Shown in pieces: positions 26,537 through 35,337 of a stretch of DNA of 64,000 nucleotides. The notes below the pieces were generated by a model. That model saw only the letters and a list, made by a program, of their open reading frames with translations, did not search any database and was not told the DNA's origin. Source of the stretch: SZUA-36 sp963704855 (lineage in GTDB: Bacteria > Pseudomonadota > Gammaproteobacteria > Xanthomonadales > SZUA-36); the NCBI GenBank assembly GCA_963704855.1, contig CAVPHY010000028.1:434001-498000 (forward strand). Direction: 5' to 3'. The translations under genes and the position numbers were made by a program. Position 1 is the stretch's first letter, and each line of letters begins with the position of its first letter.

Positions 26537-26571
26537 TAGCGGCCGGACCTTAAAACAAAGGAATTTTTATT

Positions 26572-26886
26572 ATGGGTAATCCAATCAAGATCAAGGCAAA
26601 GCTCAAAGGTGATGTCGCCGAAGTGAAGGCGTTGATGCCGCATCCGATGGAATCGGGCGTGAGGGTTGACGCTGATACCGGTGAAGCGATACCAAAACAC
26701 TATATCCAGGAAGTTGTCTGTAAACACAACGGAAACGTTGTCACCACCGCCTTCTGGGGCACGGGTGTATCGAAAGACCCCTACATGGCTTTCTCTTTCA
26801 AAGGCGCCAAGGCAGGCGACAAAGTGGAGATCAGTTGGCGGGACAATACCGGCGATACCAGCGCGACGGAAGTCGATCTTAAATAG
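26572..26886 (+). CDS. soxZ: SoxZ, sulfur-carrier partner
   Basis: This 104-residue protein has no signal peptide and is presumably exported with SoxY by the twin-arginine system. Typical segments are IKIKAKLKGDVAEVKALMPH, MESGVRVD and HYIQEVVCKHNGNVV, and the fold is an immunoglobulin-like beta sandwich. It binds SoxY and helps present the carrier arm to SoxXA, SoxB and SoxCD. A well-placed AAGGAA precedes the ATG. Confidence 0.95.
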   Translation: MGNPIKIKAKLKGDVAEVKALMPHPMESGVRVDADTGEAIPKHYIQEVVCKHNGNVVTTAFWGTGVSKDPYMAFSFKGAKAGDKVEISWRDNTGDTSATEVDLK

Positions 26887-26947
26887 GTATGTTGTTTAAC
26901 AACCGGCATCAAAAAGAACCAGATCCAGGTCTTGCGGAGAGAAATTT

Positions 26948-27772
26948 GTGAAAAGCTTATTAATTGCATGTTTTCTGTTCGTGGTAACGGCGAACGCCTA
27001 TGCAACGCCTGAACAGGACAGGCTGGCGCTCAGGGAGTTTTTCGCCCAGCGTTTTCCGGATCTTGATCTGGATGAAATGATCAATGGCCTGTACGCCTTC
27101 GACGAGGGCGCCCGTGAGCAATGGCTGGAAATGGAAGATTTTCCACCCTATGAGATTGCCATCGAGGAGGGTGAAGCGTTATTCAATACGCCCTTTGCCA
27201 ATGGCAAGGCTTACGCCGGTTGTTTCGAGAATGGTGGTATTGGTATCAAGCAGAATTACCCCCGTTTCGATACCGATTCCGGTGAGGTTATCACGCTGGA
27301 ATATGCCATCAACCAGTGCCGGACCGACAACGGTGAGGCGCCGTTACCTTGGGCAACAGGTGATTTGGCTGCCATTTCGGCGTACATGGCTTACACATCG
27401 CGTGGTAACAAGATGAGTGTGGTCATCCCGGACGATCCAAGGGCGCTCGCGGCCTACGAGTCTGGTAAAGAGTATTACTACACCCGCCGTGGCCAGTTGG
27501 AGTTTGCCTGCGAGAATTGCCACATGCAGTCGGCCGGCAGCCTGCTTCGCGCCGACCGTTTGAGCGGTATGCTCGGGCAGGCCACGCACTGGCCGGTTTA
27601 TCGTTCCAAGTGGGGTGAGATCGGCACACTGCACAACCGCTTCATGGAATGCAATTCGCAGGTGCGTGCCAAGCCCTACGAGGCCCAGAGCCAGGTATAC
27701 CGTGAACTCGAGTACTTCCTGTCATATATGAGCAATGGTATGGAAATGAACGGACCGGCCTCGCGCCGTTGA
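26948..27772 (+). CDS. soxA: SoxA, L-cysteine S-thiosulfotransferase cytochrome subunit
   Basis: The protein has 274 residues from a GTG start with GAGAGAAA upstream. A signal peptide (LIACFLFVVTANAYA) precedes the mature protein. A single haem motif, CENCH, lies near residue 190. The first haem site of di-haem SoxA is degenerate (YAGCFENGG), so this is a monohaem SoxA. The block WGEIGTLHNRFMECNSQVRAKPY contains the cysteine that acts as haem ligand and sulfur acceptor. With SoxX it loads thiosulfate onto SoxY. Monohaem SoxA with a SoxK gene directly downstream is the combination known from Chlorobium. Confidence 0.93.
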   Translation: MKSLLIACFLFVVTANAYATPEQDRLALREFFAQRFPDLDLDEMINGLYAFDEGAREQWLEMEDFPPYEIAIEEGEALFNTPFANGKAYAGCFENGGIGIKQNYPRFDTDSGEVITLEYAINQCRTDNGEAPLPWATGDLAAISAYMAYTSRGNKMSVVIPDDPRALAAYESGKEYYYTRRGQLEFACENCHMQSAGSLLRADRLSGMLGQATHWPVYRSKWGEIGTLHNRFMECNSQVRAKPYEAQSQVYRELEYFLSYMSNGMEMNGPASRR

Positions 27773-27785
27773 AGGGGTAAAGCGA

Positions 27786-28100
27786 ATGAAACATAAACTG
27801 ACAATCCTGGTTTTTACCCTGTTGAGCGGTTTGATGGTACACACTACAGCCATGGCTGCAGATGCCGCTGAGTACGAGGCGGAACTGGCAAAAGCCCGTA
27901 AAACGCTGCTCGATGCCCAAAGCAAAGTGCAATTGTGGAGCACCTCTGAAATTTTACTGGAAGATGCTGAGAAGGCCGCAGTGGCTGGCGACTTTGAGCT
28001 TGCTGTCAATCTGGCGATTGAAGCCAGGTTGCAGGGTGAATTGGCCGTTACAACAGCCGAAAGAGAAAAGAAAACCTGGCAGAACAACGTACCCAAATAA
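27786..28100 (+). CDS. soxK: SoxK-like SoxXA-binding protein (SAXB)
   Basis: This 104-residue protein has a signal peptide (ILVFTLLSGLMVHTTAMA). The mature part is a short helical protein of about 80 residues (EYEAELAKARKTLLDAQSKV, EILLEDAEKAAVAGDFELAV) without cysteines. Its place between soxA and soxB matches soxXYZAKB of Chlorobium, where the small SAXB/SoxK protein binds SoxXA and stimulates it. The call combines position, size and export; sequence similarity to known SoxK could not be tested here. Ribosome-binding site GAAGGGG precedes the ATG. Confidence 0.72.
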   Translation: MKHKLTILVFTLLSGLMVHTTAMAADAAEYEAELAKARKTLLDAQSKVQLWSTSEILLEDAEKAAVAGDFELAVNLAIEARLQGELAVTTAEREKKTWQNNVPK

Positions 28101-28115
28101 GCGGAGATTCCAGTG

Positions 28116-29879
28116 ATGATGGACAGACGTGAATTTCTCACGGTGATGGGCGCGGCCAGCGCCGCAGGTTTGATACCCGTATTCGCGAAGGGTCAATCGC
28201 AGGAGGACATCTACAACCTCCCGCCATTCGGCAATGCGCGATTGTTACATTTCACCGATTGCCACGCACAGCTGGAACCGGTGTATTTCCGTGAACCGAA
28301 TGTCAATATCGGTATCGGCGCGGCCTCGGGACGGCCGCCGCACCTGGTGGGCGCACATCTGCTCGACTACGCCGGTATTAAACCCTCCACCTCCCAGGCA
28401 CACGCATTCACCTATCTGGATTTTGCCGCCGCAGCTGAAACCTATGGCAAAGTCGGCGGTTTTGCACATCTGAAGACCCTCATCGATCGCAAGCGTGCGG
28501 AAGTTGCAGATGGACATTCACTGCTACTCGATGGTGGCGATACCTGGCAAGGTTCGGCCACCGCCTTGTGGACACGCGGCAAGGACATGGTGGAAGCCTG
28601 TAACCGCCTGGGTGTGGACGTTATGACGGGCCACTGGGAGTTCACCTACGAGCAGGATGAGATCCTCGAAAATATCTCCGAATTCAAGGGTGAGTTTATC
28701 GCCCAGAACGTCCGGGTTTCCGAAGAAGCCATGTTCGATGGCGCAGAAGCTTACGATGAGGACACCGGGCACGCCTTCAAGCCCTTCACTATCCGTGAAA
28801 TGGGCGGGCGCCGGGTGGCCATCATCGGCCAGGCGTTCCCCTACACACCGATCGCAAACCCCGCGCGGTTTATCCCCGACTGGTCTTTTGGCATCCGTGA
28901 TTCCGATATGCAGGAACTGGTTGATGAGATCCGCGCAGAGCATCGCCCGGATGCCGTCATCGTGTTGTCCCATAACGGCATGGATGTTGATATCAAGATG
29001 GCCGGTATCGTCACGGGTGTTGACGCGATTCTCGGTGGTCATACGCATGATGCGGTTCCCAAGCCCGTCATGGTTAACAACCCGGGCGGTCAGACACTGG
29101 TGACCAATGCCGGCTCCAACGGTAAGTTCCTGGCGGTACTCGATCTCGATATCGGCGAAGGCAAGGTCAATGATTTCCGTTATCGCCTGTTGCCGGTTTT
29201 CTCCAACCTGCTACCGGCCGATGCGGCGATGCAGGCGTATGTGAACGAGGTGCGTAAGCCCTTTGCAGACAAGCTGAACGAGCCGCTGGCAGTTGCCGAG
29301 ACCCTGTTATACCGGCGTGGAAACTTCAATGGCACCTTCGACCAGGTGATCTGTGACGCGATGCGTGAAGTCGGCGGGGCGCAGATTGCCCTGTCACCCG
29401 GTTTCCGCTGGGGAACCTCGATCCTTCCCGGTCAGACCATCACCATGGAGCGCCTGATGGATCAGACTGCCATGACCTACCCCGAAACCTATGTCCGGGA
29501 TATGCAGGGTTCAGAACTCAAGATGATTCTTGAAAGCGTGGCCGACAACCTTTTCCACGAGGACCCGTATTATCAACAGGGTGGTGACATGGTGCGTGTG
29601 GGCGGGCTCAGCTATAGCTGTGATCCGGGCAAGGCGATGGGCGAGCGTATCGTCGATCTGAGCCTGCAGGATGGCACACCACTGGCTGCTGAGAAAACCT
29701 ACAAGGTGGCTGGTTGGGCGACGGTCGGATCAAAATCCCCTGGTCCGCCGATCTGGGACATGGTGGCGGAATACCTGCGCGACAGGAAAACCATCCGGGT
29801 TGATGATGTCGATACGCCACGCTTGATCAACACCTCAGGCAACAAGGGTGTCGCCGACTACACCGGTAAGATAAGCTGA
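28116..29879 (+). CDS. soxB: SoxB, S-sulfosulfanyl-L-cysteine sulfohydrolase
   Basis: The protein has 587 residues from ATG 28116 (GGAG nine bases upstream). A GTG three bases earlier and an ATG three bases later are also possible. The twin-arginine signal is DRREFLTVMGAASAAG. The calcineurin-like metallophosphatase domain binds a two-metal centre through FTDCHAQLEP, LLDGGDTWQGS, ILGGHTHD and related segments, and a 5'-nucleotidase-type C-terminal domain follows. SoxB hydrolyses the terminal sulfonate from SoxY-bound thiosulfate as sulfate. Length and order agree with the family. Confidence 0.96.
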   Translation: MMDRREFLTVMGAASAAGLIPVFAKGQSQEDIYNLPPFGNARLLHFTDCHAQLEPVYFREPNVNIGIGAASGRPPHLVGAHLLDYAGIKPSTSQAHAFTYLDFAAAAETYGKVGGFAHLKTLIDRKRAEVADGHSLLLDGGDTWQGSATALWTRGKDMVEACNRLGVDVMTGHWEFTYEQDEILENISEFKGEFIAQNVRVSEEAMFDGAEAYDEDTGHAFKPFTIREMGGRRVAIIGQAFPYTPIANPARFIPDWSFGIRDSDMQELVDEIRAEHRPDAVIVLSHNGMDVDIKMAGIVTGVDAILGGHTHDAVPKPVMVNNPGGQTLVTNAGSNGKFLAVLDLDIGEGKVNDFRYRLLPVFSNLLPADAAMQAYVNEVRKPFADKLNEPLAVAETLLYRRGNFNGTFDQVICDAMREVGGAQIALSPGFRWGTSILPGQTITMERLMDQTAMTYPETYVRDMQGSELKMILESVADNLFHEDPYYQQGGDMVRVGGLSYSCDPGKAMGERIVDLSLQDGTPLAAEKTYKVAGWATVGSKSPGPPIWDMVAEYLRDRKTIRVDDVDTPRLINTSGNKGVADYTGKIS

Positions 29880-29884
29880 AGGTA

Positions 29885-30340
29885 ATGAAATCAGTGATCA
29901 CACGGTTGAGCATCCTGTGTGCGGGCTTGCTGCTTGTCACGCAGAATGTAACCGCCAACGAAGTGAAAGGTGAAGAGTTCAAGCCCTTCGCGGAGAAACA
30001 CATCATTCTGCAACTGAGCGACCAGGACAACGAGGCCGTCGTGCTTGATACGGCCAATAACCTGATCAAGAACTACGGCGGCCCGGATATGATTGATATC
30101 GAAATTGTCACCTTTGGAAAAGGTGTACGGCTGATGTACGCCGATAGCGGGCACGAGGTCCGCATCGCCAGCCTGGTCGAAAACGGTGTGCGCTTTTACG
30201 TCTGCCAGAACACGCTGGACACCATGGAGAGAACTTCAGGCGATAGCCCGCAGATCAATCCCGCCGCCATCAGGGTGCAGGCCGGCGTGGCGCATATCAT
30301 CGACAGGGTTGATGACGGTTACATACTGATCAGACCTTAA
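29885..30340 (+). CDS. Exported DsrE/DsrF-like protein
   Basis: This 151-residue protein has a signal peptide (LSILCAGLLLVTQNVTA). The fold matches the DsrE family: KHIILQLSDQDNEAVVLDTANNL, IEIVTFGKGVRLM and the conserved cysteine in VRFYVCQNTLDTM, followed by a C-terminal VAHIIDRVDDGY. DsrE-type proteins carry sulfur on that cysteine. Starting five bases after soxB and being exported, it may be a periplasmic sulfurtransferase serving Sox. This role is inferred from position and the single cysteine. Confidence 0.75.
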   Translation: MKSVITRLSILCAGLLLVTQNVTANEVKGEEFKPFAEKHIILQLSDQDNEAVVLDTANNLIKNYGGPDMIDIEIVTFGKGVRLMYADSGHEVRIASLVENGVRFYVCQNTLDTMERTSGDSPQINPAAIRVQAGVAHIIDRVDDGYILIRP

Positions 30341-30561
30341 TTCTGTTCCCGGCTTTGGCCCCAGGACGTTGACATAAGATCGTCAGCCGTAATATCAAAC
30401 CTGCTTTGTGAAAGTGGTGGCAGTCTCAGGGTTTAACCAATATTTCTTTCTATAAAACATTGACTTGAGAACACAGAAACAGGTTTAATGAGAGCCTGGC
30501 CGATCAGGGAAGTCGCCCGCACGACGAACGGTCGGATTATATAAATTCAAGGGGTGATTTA

Positions 30562-32325
30562 ATGAAACGGATTTCATTTATCGCGATCGCATTACTGCTC
30601 AACAGCAGCTTGTTTGCGCAGGAGAAAATTGACCTTTCAGACAAGCCGCAGCACTCCATTATTTTGCAGCAACCCGAGCGACGGGTGATAGAACCTGGTA
30701 GCCTACTGCTCAAAGGCAATGAAATAGATAATCTAAAACGCGCCCGAACGGGTACAGTATTCAACCTGCCAAGTATCGACAGCTTCACCGAAAGCGGGCA
30801 GGAACCCCTGCAATTCAAACGCGTCAACCTGTATGCACGTGATGCACAGATTATTGTTGTCAGTGATCTTGGCAGTGTTCGTGTATATCCCGGCCAGCGG
30901 CAATTTTTTCTTGCCGCGAACAGAACCACCGCTGTTGGCCTGGCTGTGAATGCGGAAACCGGCGCGGTGACTGGCTATGCGATCAAAAGTGGTGGTGAAG
31001 TCGACATTACCGGAAGCCTGGATGGTGCCGTTAACTTCGTGCCGGTAGGCTCCCCGGACGACGGAAGCATCAGCTGTGGAACTGACCTGGATGATCAAGC
31101 ACCCGATGCTGTGGCTTTTCTCAAGGATAATATACCACCCAGCCAGGGGGTCGCATCCGGCGGTTCCACGATCACCTGGCAAACCGAAATTGCCGTGGAT
31201 ACGGATACGGAATGGATGGCGGGTAAAAGCAATAACCCCACCACTGCAACCACCTGGATCGAGGACCTGTTCCTGTCCATGAACGTCATGTACGAACGGG
31301 ATGTCAGCACACGCCTGCTGATCGGTGACGTATTCCTGCGTATCGGTTCGGATCCATATGCCCTGGATGGCAGCGACCGCAGCGCAGCGCTGTCAGAGTT
31401 TGGTGAGTACTGGCGTGTGAACCAGGGCAGCATCGTACGTGATTTTGCCGCCATGCTCAGCGGTCGCAGCATCAACGCCAATAGCTTTTCGGGGATTGCC
31501 TGGATCAATCAGTATTGCAGGAACGGTTCAAGGCAGGGTAACCAAACCGCCGGCAGTTACAGTTACAACGCCGTCGGTAGCAGCTGGTCGGCATCGGCCA
31601 TCTCGAAATACATCGGCCATGAGTTGGGCCACAACATGGGTTCGCCGCACACACATTGTTTATCCAACAACTCAGGTGGGTTTGTAGACGAGTGTTATAA
31701 CTCAGAAGGCAACGGCTGTTTCAGCGGAGCGACTGCCTGTCCAGTCTCGGGCAAGGGCAGCACGATGAGTTATTGCCACGTGCTGGGTGGCTGTGGCAGC
31801 ACCTCTGATTTCCATCCCATTGTTCAGACCCTGCTCGAAGACCGCCTGGCGGCCAATAGCTCCAGTTGTATCTCGCCATTTGTAGACCCGAGTCCGACCC
31901 CGTCAATGACCCTCCAGAAGGAAATCAGCGTGGACGGTGGCAGCAACTGGTTCGCGGCCGATGCCATCGGCACTGCACCTACGGTCGACTACCCCAGTGG
32001 GGCGCAGTACCGTCTGAGCGTGACCAATAACGGTGAAGTAGGTCTGGTCAATGTTACCGTCAGCGATTCTGCGCTTGGCATCAATAACTACCCGGTCGGA
32101 AGCCTGGCGATCAACGCCACAGCGGTCCTGGACTCCGGTGACATCATCCAGCTGGGCCAGGCCCAGGTCTGCAACTCGAGTATCACCTTCAGCAACACCG
32201 CGAGCGCCTCGGGGGAGTCGGCTGCTAACGGAGCAGTTTTTGGCCCGGTTACTGATGACGCCATTCTGAACTGCATAGAGGCTCCGCCAGATGAGACGAT
32301 CCTGTTTAAAAACAGCTTCGAATAG
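30562..32325 (+). CDS. Secreted reprolysin-like zinc metalloprotease with DUF11-like domain
   Basis: This 587-residue protein has a signal peptide (FIAIALLLNSSLFA) and a pro-region to about 200. The metzincin motif is H353-ELGHNMGSPH363, and a later Met-turn-like GSTMSYCH suggests M12B (reprolysin) architecture. Residues 450-570 form a DUF11-like beta domain (YRLSVTNNGEVGLVNVTVSD). The last residues, TILFKNSFE, recall short C-terminal tails ending in GFE or SFE on many secreted gammaproteobacterial proteins. It is likely an extracellular protease. It is flanked by sulfur genes but shows no link to them. Confidence 0.82.
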   Translation: MKRISFIAIALLLNSSLFAQEKIDLSDKPQHSIILQQPERRVIEPGSLLLKGNEIDNLKRARTGTVFNLPSIDSFTESGQEPLQFKRVNLYARDAQIIVVSDLGSVRVYPGQRQFFLAANRTTAVGLAVNAETGAVTGYAIKSGGEVDITGSLDGAVNFVPVGSPDDGSISCGTDLDDQAPDAVAFLKDNIPPSQGVASGGSTITWQTEIAVDTDTEWMAGKSNNPTTATTWIEDLFLSMNVMYERDVSTRLLIGDVFLRIGSDPYALDGSDRSAALSEFGEYWRVNQGSIVRDFAAMLSGRSINANSFSGIAWINQYCRNGSRQGNQTAGSYSYNAVGSSWSASAISKYIGHELGHNMGSPHTHCLSNNSGGFVDECYNSEGNGCFSGATACPVSGKGSTMSYCHVLGGCGSTSDFHPIVQTLLEDRLAANSSSCISPFVDPSPTPSMTLQKEISVDGGSNWFAADAIGTAPTVDYPSGAQYRLSVTNNGEVGLVNVTVSDSALGINNYPVGSLAINATAVLDSGDIIQLGQAQVCNSSITFSNTASASGESAANGAVFGPVTDDAILNCIEAPPDETILFKNSFE

Positions 32326-32419
32326 TCATCAGTAAAGCGGATCCCGACGCAGCCACAACCATCGGTCGTGGTGACCGGGGTCCAGAATCTCGTGTTCGTT
32401 CGGATACAGAGGATTGCAA

Positions 32420-32947
32420 CTATTCGTACCGGTCTTTCAGCACCCTGAAAACCAGCAATAGCAGAATGGCGCTGAACGGAATCGCAATCCAGATACCGTT
32501 AGCCACGTTGAAAACGCTGGCCAGTGTGATCTCGCCATAATTGGTGAGGCTGATCAGGGGCGCCATAACCGGGTAAACCAACGCATACAGCGCCGCACCG
32601 GCCAAACCGCCCAGCAGGGTGAACACGGCGTCCGTTTTGCCTTCCGCCGAGGCCAGCACACAGGTGCCGGGGCAATAGCCGGAAATCGCAAAACCAACAC
32701 CGAAGATCAGCCCGGCGATAACAATACCCACCACGTAGGTCGGCTTGATATCCATGTTTGCCATATCGACCAGGTCGAGTGCATAGATACCGACAGTGGT
32801 AACCGCGATGGTCATCAAAATCAGCTTGATGATGGTCATGTCCTTCAGCAGCAGGCTGCCCAGAATTTTGCGGTAACTGGAAGCGCCACCCATCTGCATG
32901 ACCGCGCCGATCGCTGTGCCGATGGCCAATCCGAGTAATAATTTCAT
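32420..32947 (-). CDS. YeeE/YedE-family sulfur-transport membrane protein, half B
   Basis: The protein has 175 residues from ATG 32947, which overlaps the upstream stop as ATGA. It has about five hydrophobic segments and the conserved cysteine motif GYCPGTCVLASAEG. YeeE-type proteins import thiosulfate or related sulfur species through cysteine relays. In many bacteria, including the bigR operon of Xylella and Agrobacterium, the transporter is split into two half-length genes, as here. Partner half A is encoded directly upstream and both are needed. A longer upstream frame was rejected because GAAGGTG lies before 32947. Confidence 0.85.
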   Translation of the reverse strand: MKLLLGLAIGTAIGAVMQMGGASSYRKILGSLLLKDMTIIKLILMTIAVTTVGIYALDLVDMANMDIKPTYVVGIVIAGLIFGVGFAISGYCPGTCVLASAEGKTDAVFTLLGGLAGAALYALVYPVMAPLISLTNYGEITLASVFNVANGIWIAIPFSAILLLLVFRVLKDRYE

Positions 32948-33480
32948 GGTGACACCTTCTTCTTGTAGAGCATGCGTGCGGTCAATATGCCCGAGGCGAA
33001 TATGGACGCACCGAATATGAATGAGCCAACCGTCAGTTGCGAGATACCGCTGATCATGTGGCCGGAGGTGCAACCACCCGCAAGACGCGCACCGAACAGC
33101 AATAACACGCCGCCAATGAATGCCTGTACCAACCGTTTGGCCTTGTGATCACCGAATTGCTCTTTCCACATATCCGGCATCGCCGGGTTTTTACGCTGGC
33201 GAAACCGCCGGGTGGCGACTGCGGAAATACCGCTGCCCAGGAACATGCCAAGTACCAGCATCCAGCCATAGCCGACACCCCAGTCATCTTTTGAGCCATA
33301 CTTGTTCAGGTACTCGTTGGATTCCACCAATGCGGGTGCAGCTTTGTGTAAGACAATCGCGTCGGTGACAACATACTGGGTTGAAACACCAAAAGGTTTG
33401 ACAAGTGCTGTTGCCAGTATCACCAGCAGTCCGAGCAACAGGCCGGCTACTTTCCAGGAAAGAACAGGGGAGTCTTGCAT
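32944..33480 (-). CDS. YeeE/YedE-family sulfur-transport membrane protein, half A
   Basis: The protein has 178 residues from ATG 33480. Membrane segments occupy about 9-27, 71-87, 120-135 and 145-165, and the family motif GGCTSGHMISGISQLTVGS contains the conserved cysteine. It forms the other half of the split transporter with the following gene (4-bp overlap). It diverges from the ETHE1-like gene across a 169-bp region with a candidate BigR-type operator, so sulfide- or persulfide-dependent expression is likely. Confidence 0.85.
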   Translation of the reverse strand: MQDSPVLSWKVAGLLLGLLVILATALVKPFGVSTQYVVTDAIVLHKAAPALVESNEYLNKYGSKDDWGVGYGWMLVLGMFLGSGISAVATRRFRQRKNPAMPDMWKEQFGDHKAKRLVQAFIGGVLLLFGARLAGGCTSGHMISGISQLTVGSFIFGASIFASGILTARMLYKKKVSP

Positions 33481-33517
33481 ATTGGAAATCTCTTTGGTTG
33501 ATTGAGCAGAGGTTGCA

Positions 33518-33539
33518 TATATTAGCAATTTATAATATA
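33518..33539. promoter_or_regulatory. Candidate BigR-like operator in the YeeE/ETHE1 divergent promoter
   Basis: TATATTA-N8-TAATATA is a perfect 7-8-7 inverted repeat, 38 nt before the YeeE start and 111 nt before the ETHE1-like start. It matches the motif at 23398-23419 beside the BigR-like repressor gene. Confidence 0.66.
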
Positions 33540-33649
33540 AAGTCAAATCGAATCTGTCTGATGACAATCCCAATCGTATGCTTCTCACGCGGTTATCTTA
33601 ACCAGCCGTGTTTGAACGATAGTGTAGAATTTAAATTGGAGCTTAGTGA

Positions 33650-34513
33650 ATGAATCCCGGTGTAAAAGCATTCTTTGATCAGGAGACCAACACGGTTTCT
33701 TACGTGGTGACGGATCCGTCAAGCAACGTTTGTGCAATCATTGATCCGGTACTGGACTTCGACCCGGCTTCCGGCCGGACTTCAACTGTATCTGCCGATC
33801 GGTTGCTGGATTTTATCTACGCCAATGGTCTGACAGTTGACTGGATCCTTGAAACCCATGCGCACGCGGATCACCTGTCCGCAGCGGTATACCTGAAATC
33901 GAAAATTGGTGGCAGGACGGGTACCGGACGTTTGATCACCAGTGTCCAGGCCACTTTCAAAGATATTTTCAAGCTCGGTGATGAGTTTGTTGCCAACGGC
34001 GAGCAATTTGACCGCCTGCTCGATGAAGGCGACCTGTTGGAGTTGGGCAGCATGCACATCAGGGTGATGCACACACCGGGTCATACGCCCTCCTGTGCGA
34101 CCTTTGTTGTCGGCGATGCGGCCTTTGTCGGCGATACCCTGTTCATGCCCGATTACGGAACCGCACGTGCAGATTTTCCGGGTGGTGATGCCGCAACCCT
34201 GTATCGATCCATCCAGCGGATTTTTGCTTTACCCGACGAGACCCGCCTATTCATGTGCCATGACTACAAGGCCCCGGGCCGCGACGAATACCAATGGGAG
34301 ACCACGGTCGCCAGGCAGCGTGCTTCCAATATCCACATTCACACGGGTGTCAACGAGCAGGCTTTTGTCGAGTTTCGCAATCAGCGTGATAGCAAGTTGG
34401 GTATGCCAAAACTGATATTGCCGTCTATCCAGGTCAATATCCGGGCAGGTCAAATGCCACCGGCGGATGAAAATGGCGTGGTGTTTCTGAAGATTCCCGT
34501 CAATGTGCTGTAA
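33650..34513 (+). CDS. ETHE1-like persulfide dioxygenase (Blh-type MBL fold)
   Basis: This 287-residue MBL-fold protein has the metal motif THAHADHL (H70, H72, D74, H75), a histidine in HTPGHTPSC, an aspartate in FVGDTLFMPDYGTAR and a histidine in LFMCHDY. These are arranged as in ETHE1 and the MBL domain of Blh, which bind one iron and oxidise glutathione persulfide to sulfite. It is longer than ETHE1 (about 245), as is usual for Blh. Next come a sulfite exporter and an SQR fusion, giving a sulfide-to-sulfite route. Confidence 0.87.
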   Translation: MNPGVKAFFDQETNTVSYVVTDPSSNVCAIIDPVLDFDPASGRTSTVSADRLLDFIYANGLTVDWILETHAHADHLSAAVYLKSKIGGRTGTGRLITSVQATFKDIFKLGDEFVANGEQFDRLLDEGDLLELGSMHIRVMHTPGHTPSCATFVVGDAAFVGDTLFMPDYGTARADFPGGDAATLYRSIQRIFALPDETRLFMCHDYKAPGRDEYQWETTVARQRASNIHIHTGVNEQAFVEFRNQRDSKLGMPKLILPSIQVNIRAGQMPPADENGVVFLKIPVNVL

Positions 34514-34538
34514 ACCGCGAAAAAGAAGGTAACCAGGT

Positions 34539-35309
34539 ATGTCGATACTGGCGTGGCTGGGTGCAATGTCGATCGGTATCAGCCTCGGTCTGCTGGGTTC
34601 TGGTGGATCGATACTGACGGTACCGGTGCTGGTCTACCTGATAGGGCAGGATGAAAAACTGGCCATTGCGGGCTCGCTGGCCATCGTGGGTTCAATTGCA
34701 CTGGTCGGCAGCCTGCCATACCTGAAGAAAAAGCTGGTGGATTGGCGGACCGTGGTTCTGTTTGGTATCCCGGGTATGGCGGGCACTTATATCGGTGCCT
34801 GGCTTGCAACCTGGATCTCCGGGCTGGTGCAACTGGCGCTGTTTGCAGTCGTCATGCTGCTGGCCTCCTGGCAGATGCTCAAGCCGGTGCTGCTTGATGA
34901 TACGCCGCACGAGCCGAGGCAGATCTGGAAGATCGGGCTTGACGGATTGCTGGTTGGTATACTAACCGGCCTTGTGGGTGTCGGCGGCGGTTTCCTGATC
35001 GTACCGGCACTGGTGCTTCTGGGTGGCCTGTCGATGCACCGGGCGGTGGCGACCAGCCTCGTCATCATCGCCCTGAAATCGTTTACCGGTTTCTGGAAAT
35101 ACCTGGAAGTGCTCGATTCGCAGGGGCTGGCTTTGGACTGGCATATCATTGCCATTGTCACGGCGCTGGGTGTGGCGGGTAGTTTTATCGGTTCACGCAT
35201 CGCCGGTCGCGTAGATCAGCACAAACTCAGGAAAGTGTTTGGATTTTTCCTGATAGTGATGGGAATATACATATTGGCGAGAACACTGCCTTCGGTTTGG
35301 CCATTTTAG
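34539..35309 (+). CDS. TauE/SafE-family sulfite exporter
   Basis: This 256-residue protein has about eight transmembrane segments and two internal repeats beginning GSGGSILTVPVLVYLIG and GVGGGFLIVPALVLLGG. Family members export sulfite or sulfoacetate. Its place between the persulfide dioxygenase (which makes sulfite) and the sulfurtransferase-SQR fusion supports sulfite export. It starts 25 bp after the dioxygenase gene and ends 28 bp before the fusion gene, so one operon is likely. Confidence 0.88.
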   Translation: MSILAWLGAMSIGISLGLLGSGGSILTVPVLVYLIGQDEKLAIAGSLAIVGSIALVGSLPYLKKKLVDWRTVVLFGIPGMAGTYIGAWLATWISGLVQLALFAVVMLLASWQMLKPVLLDDTPHEPRQIWKIGLDGLLVGILTGLVGVGGGFLIVPALVLLGGLSMHRAVATSLVIIALKSFTGFWKYLEVLDSQGLALDWHIIAIVTALGVAGSFIGSRIAGRVDQHKLRKVFGFFLIVMGIYILARTLPSVWPF

Positions 35310-35337
35310 TCGTTGCACACCAGATGAGACTTGATCA

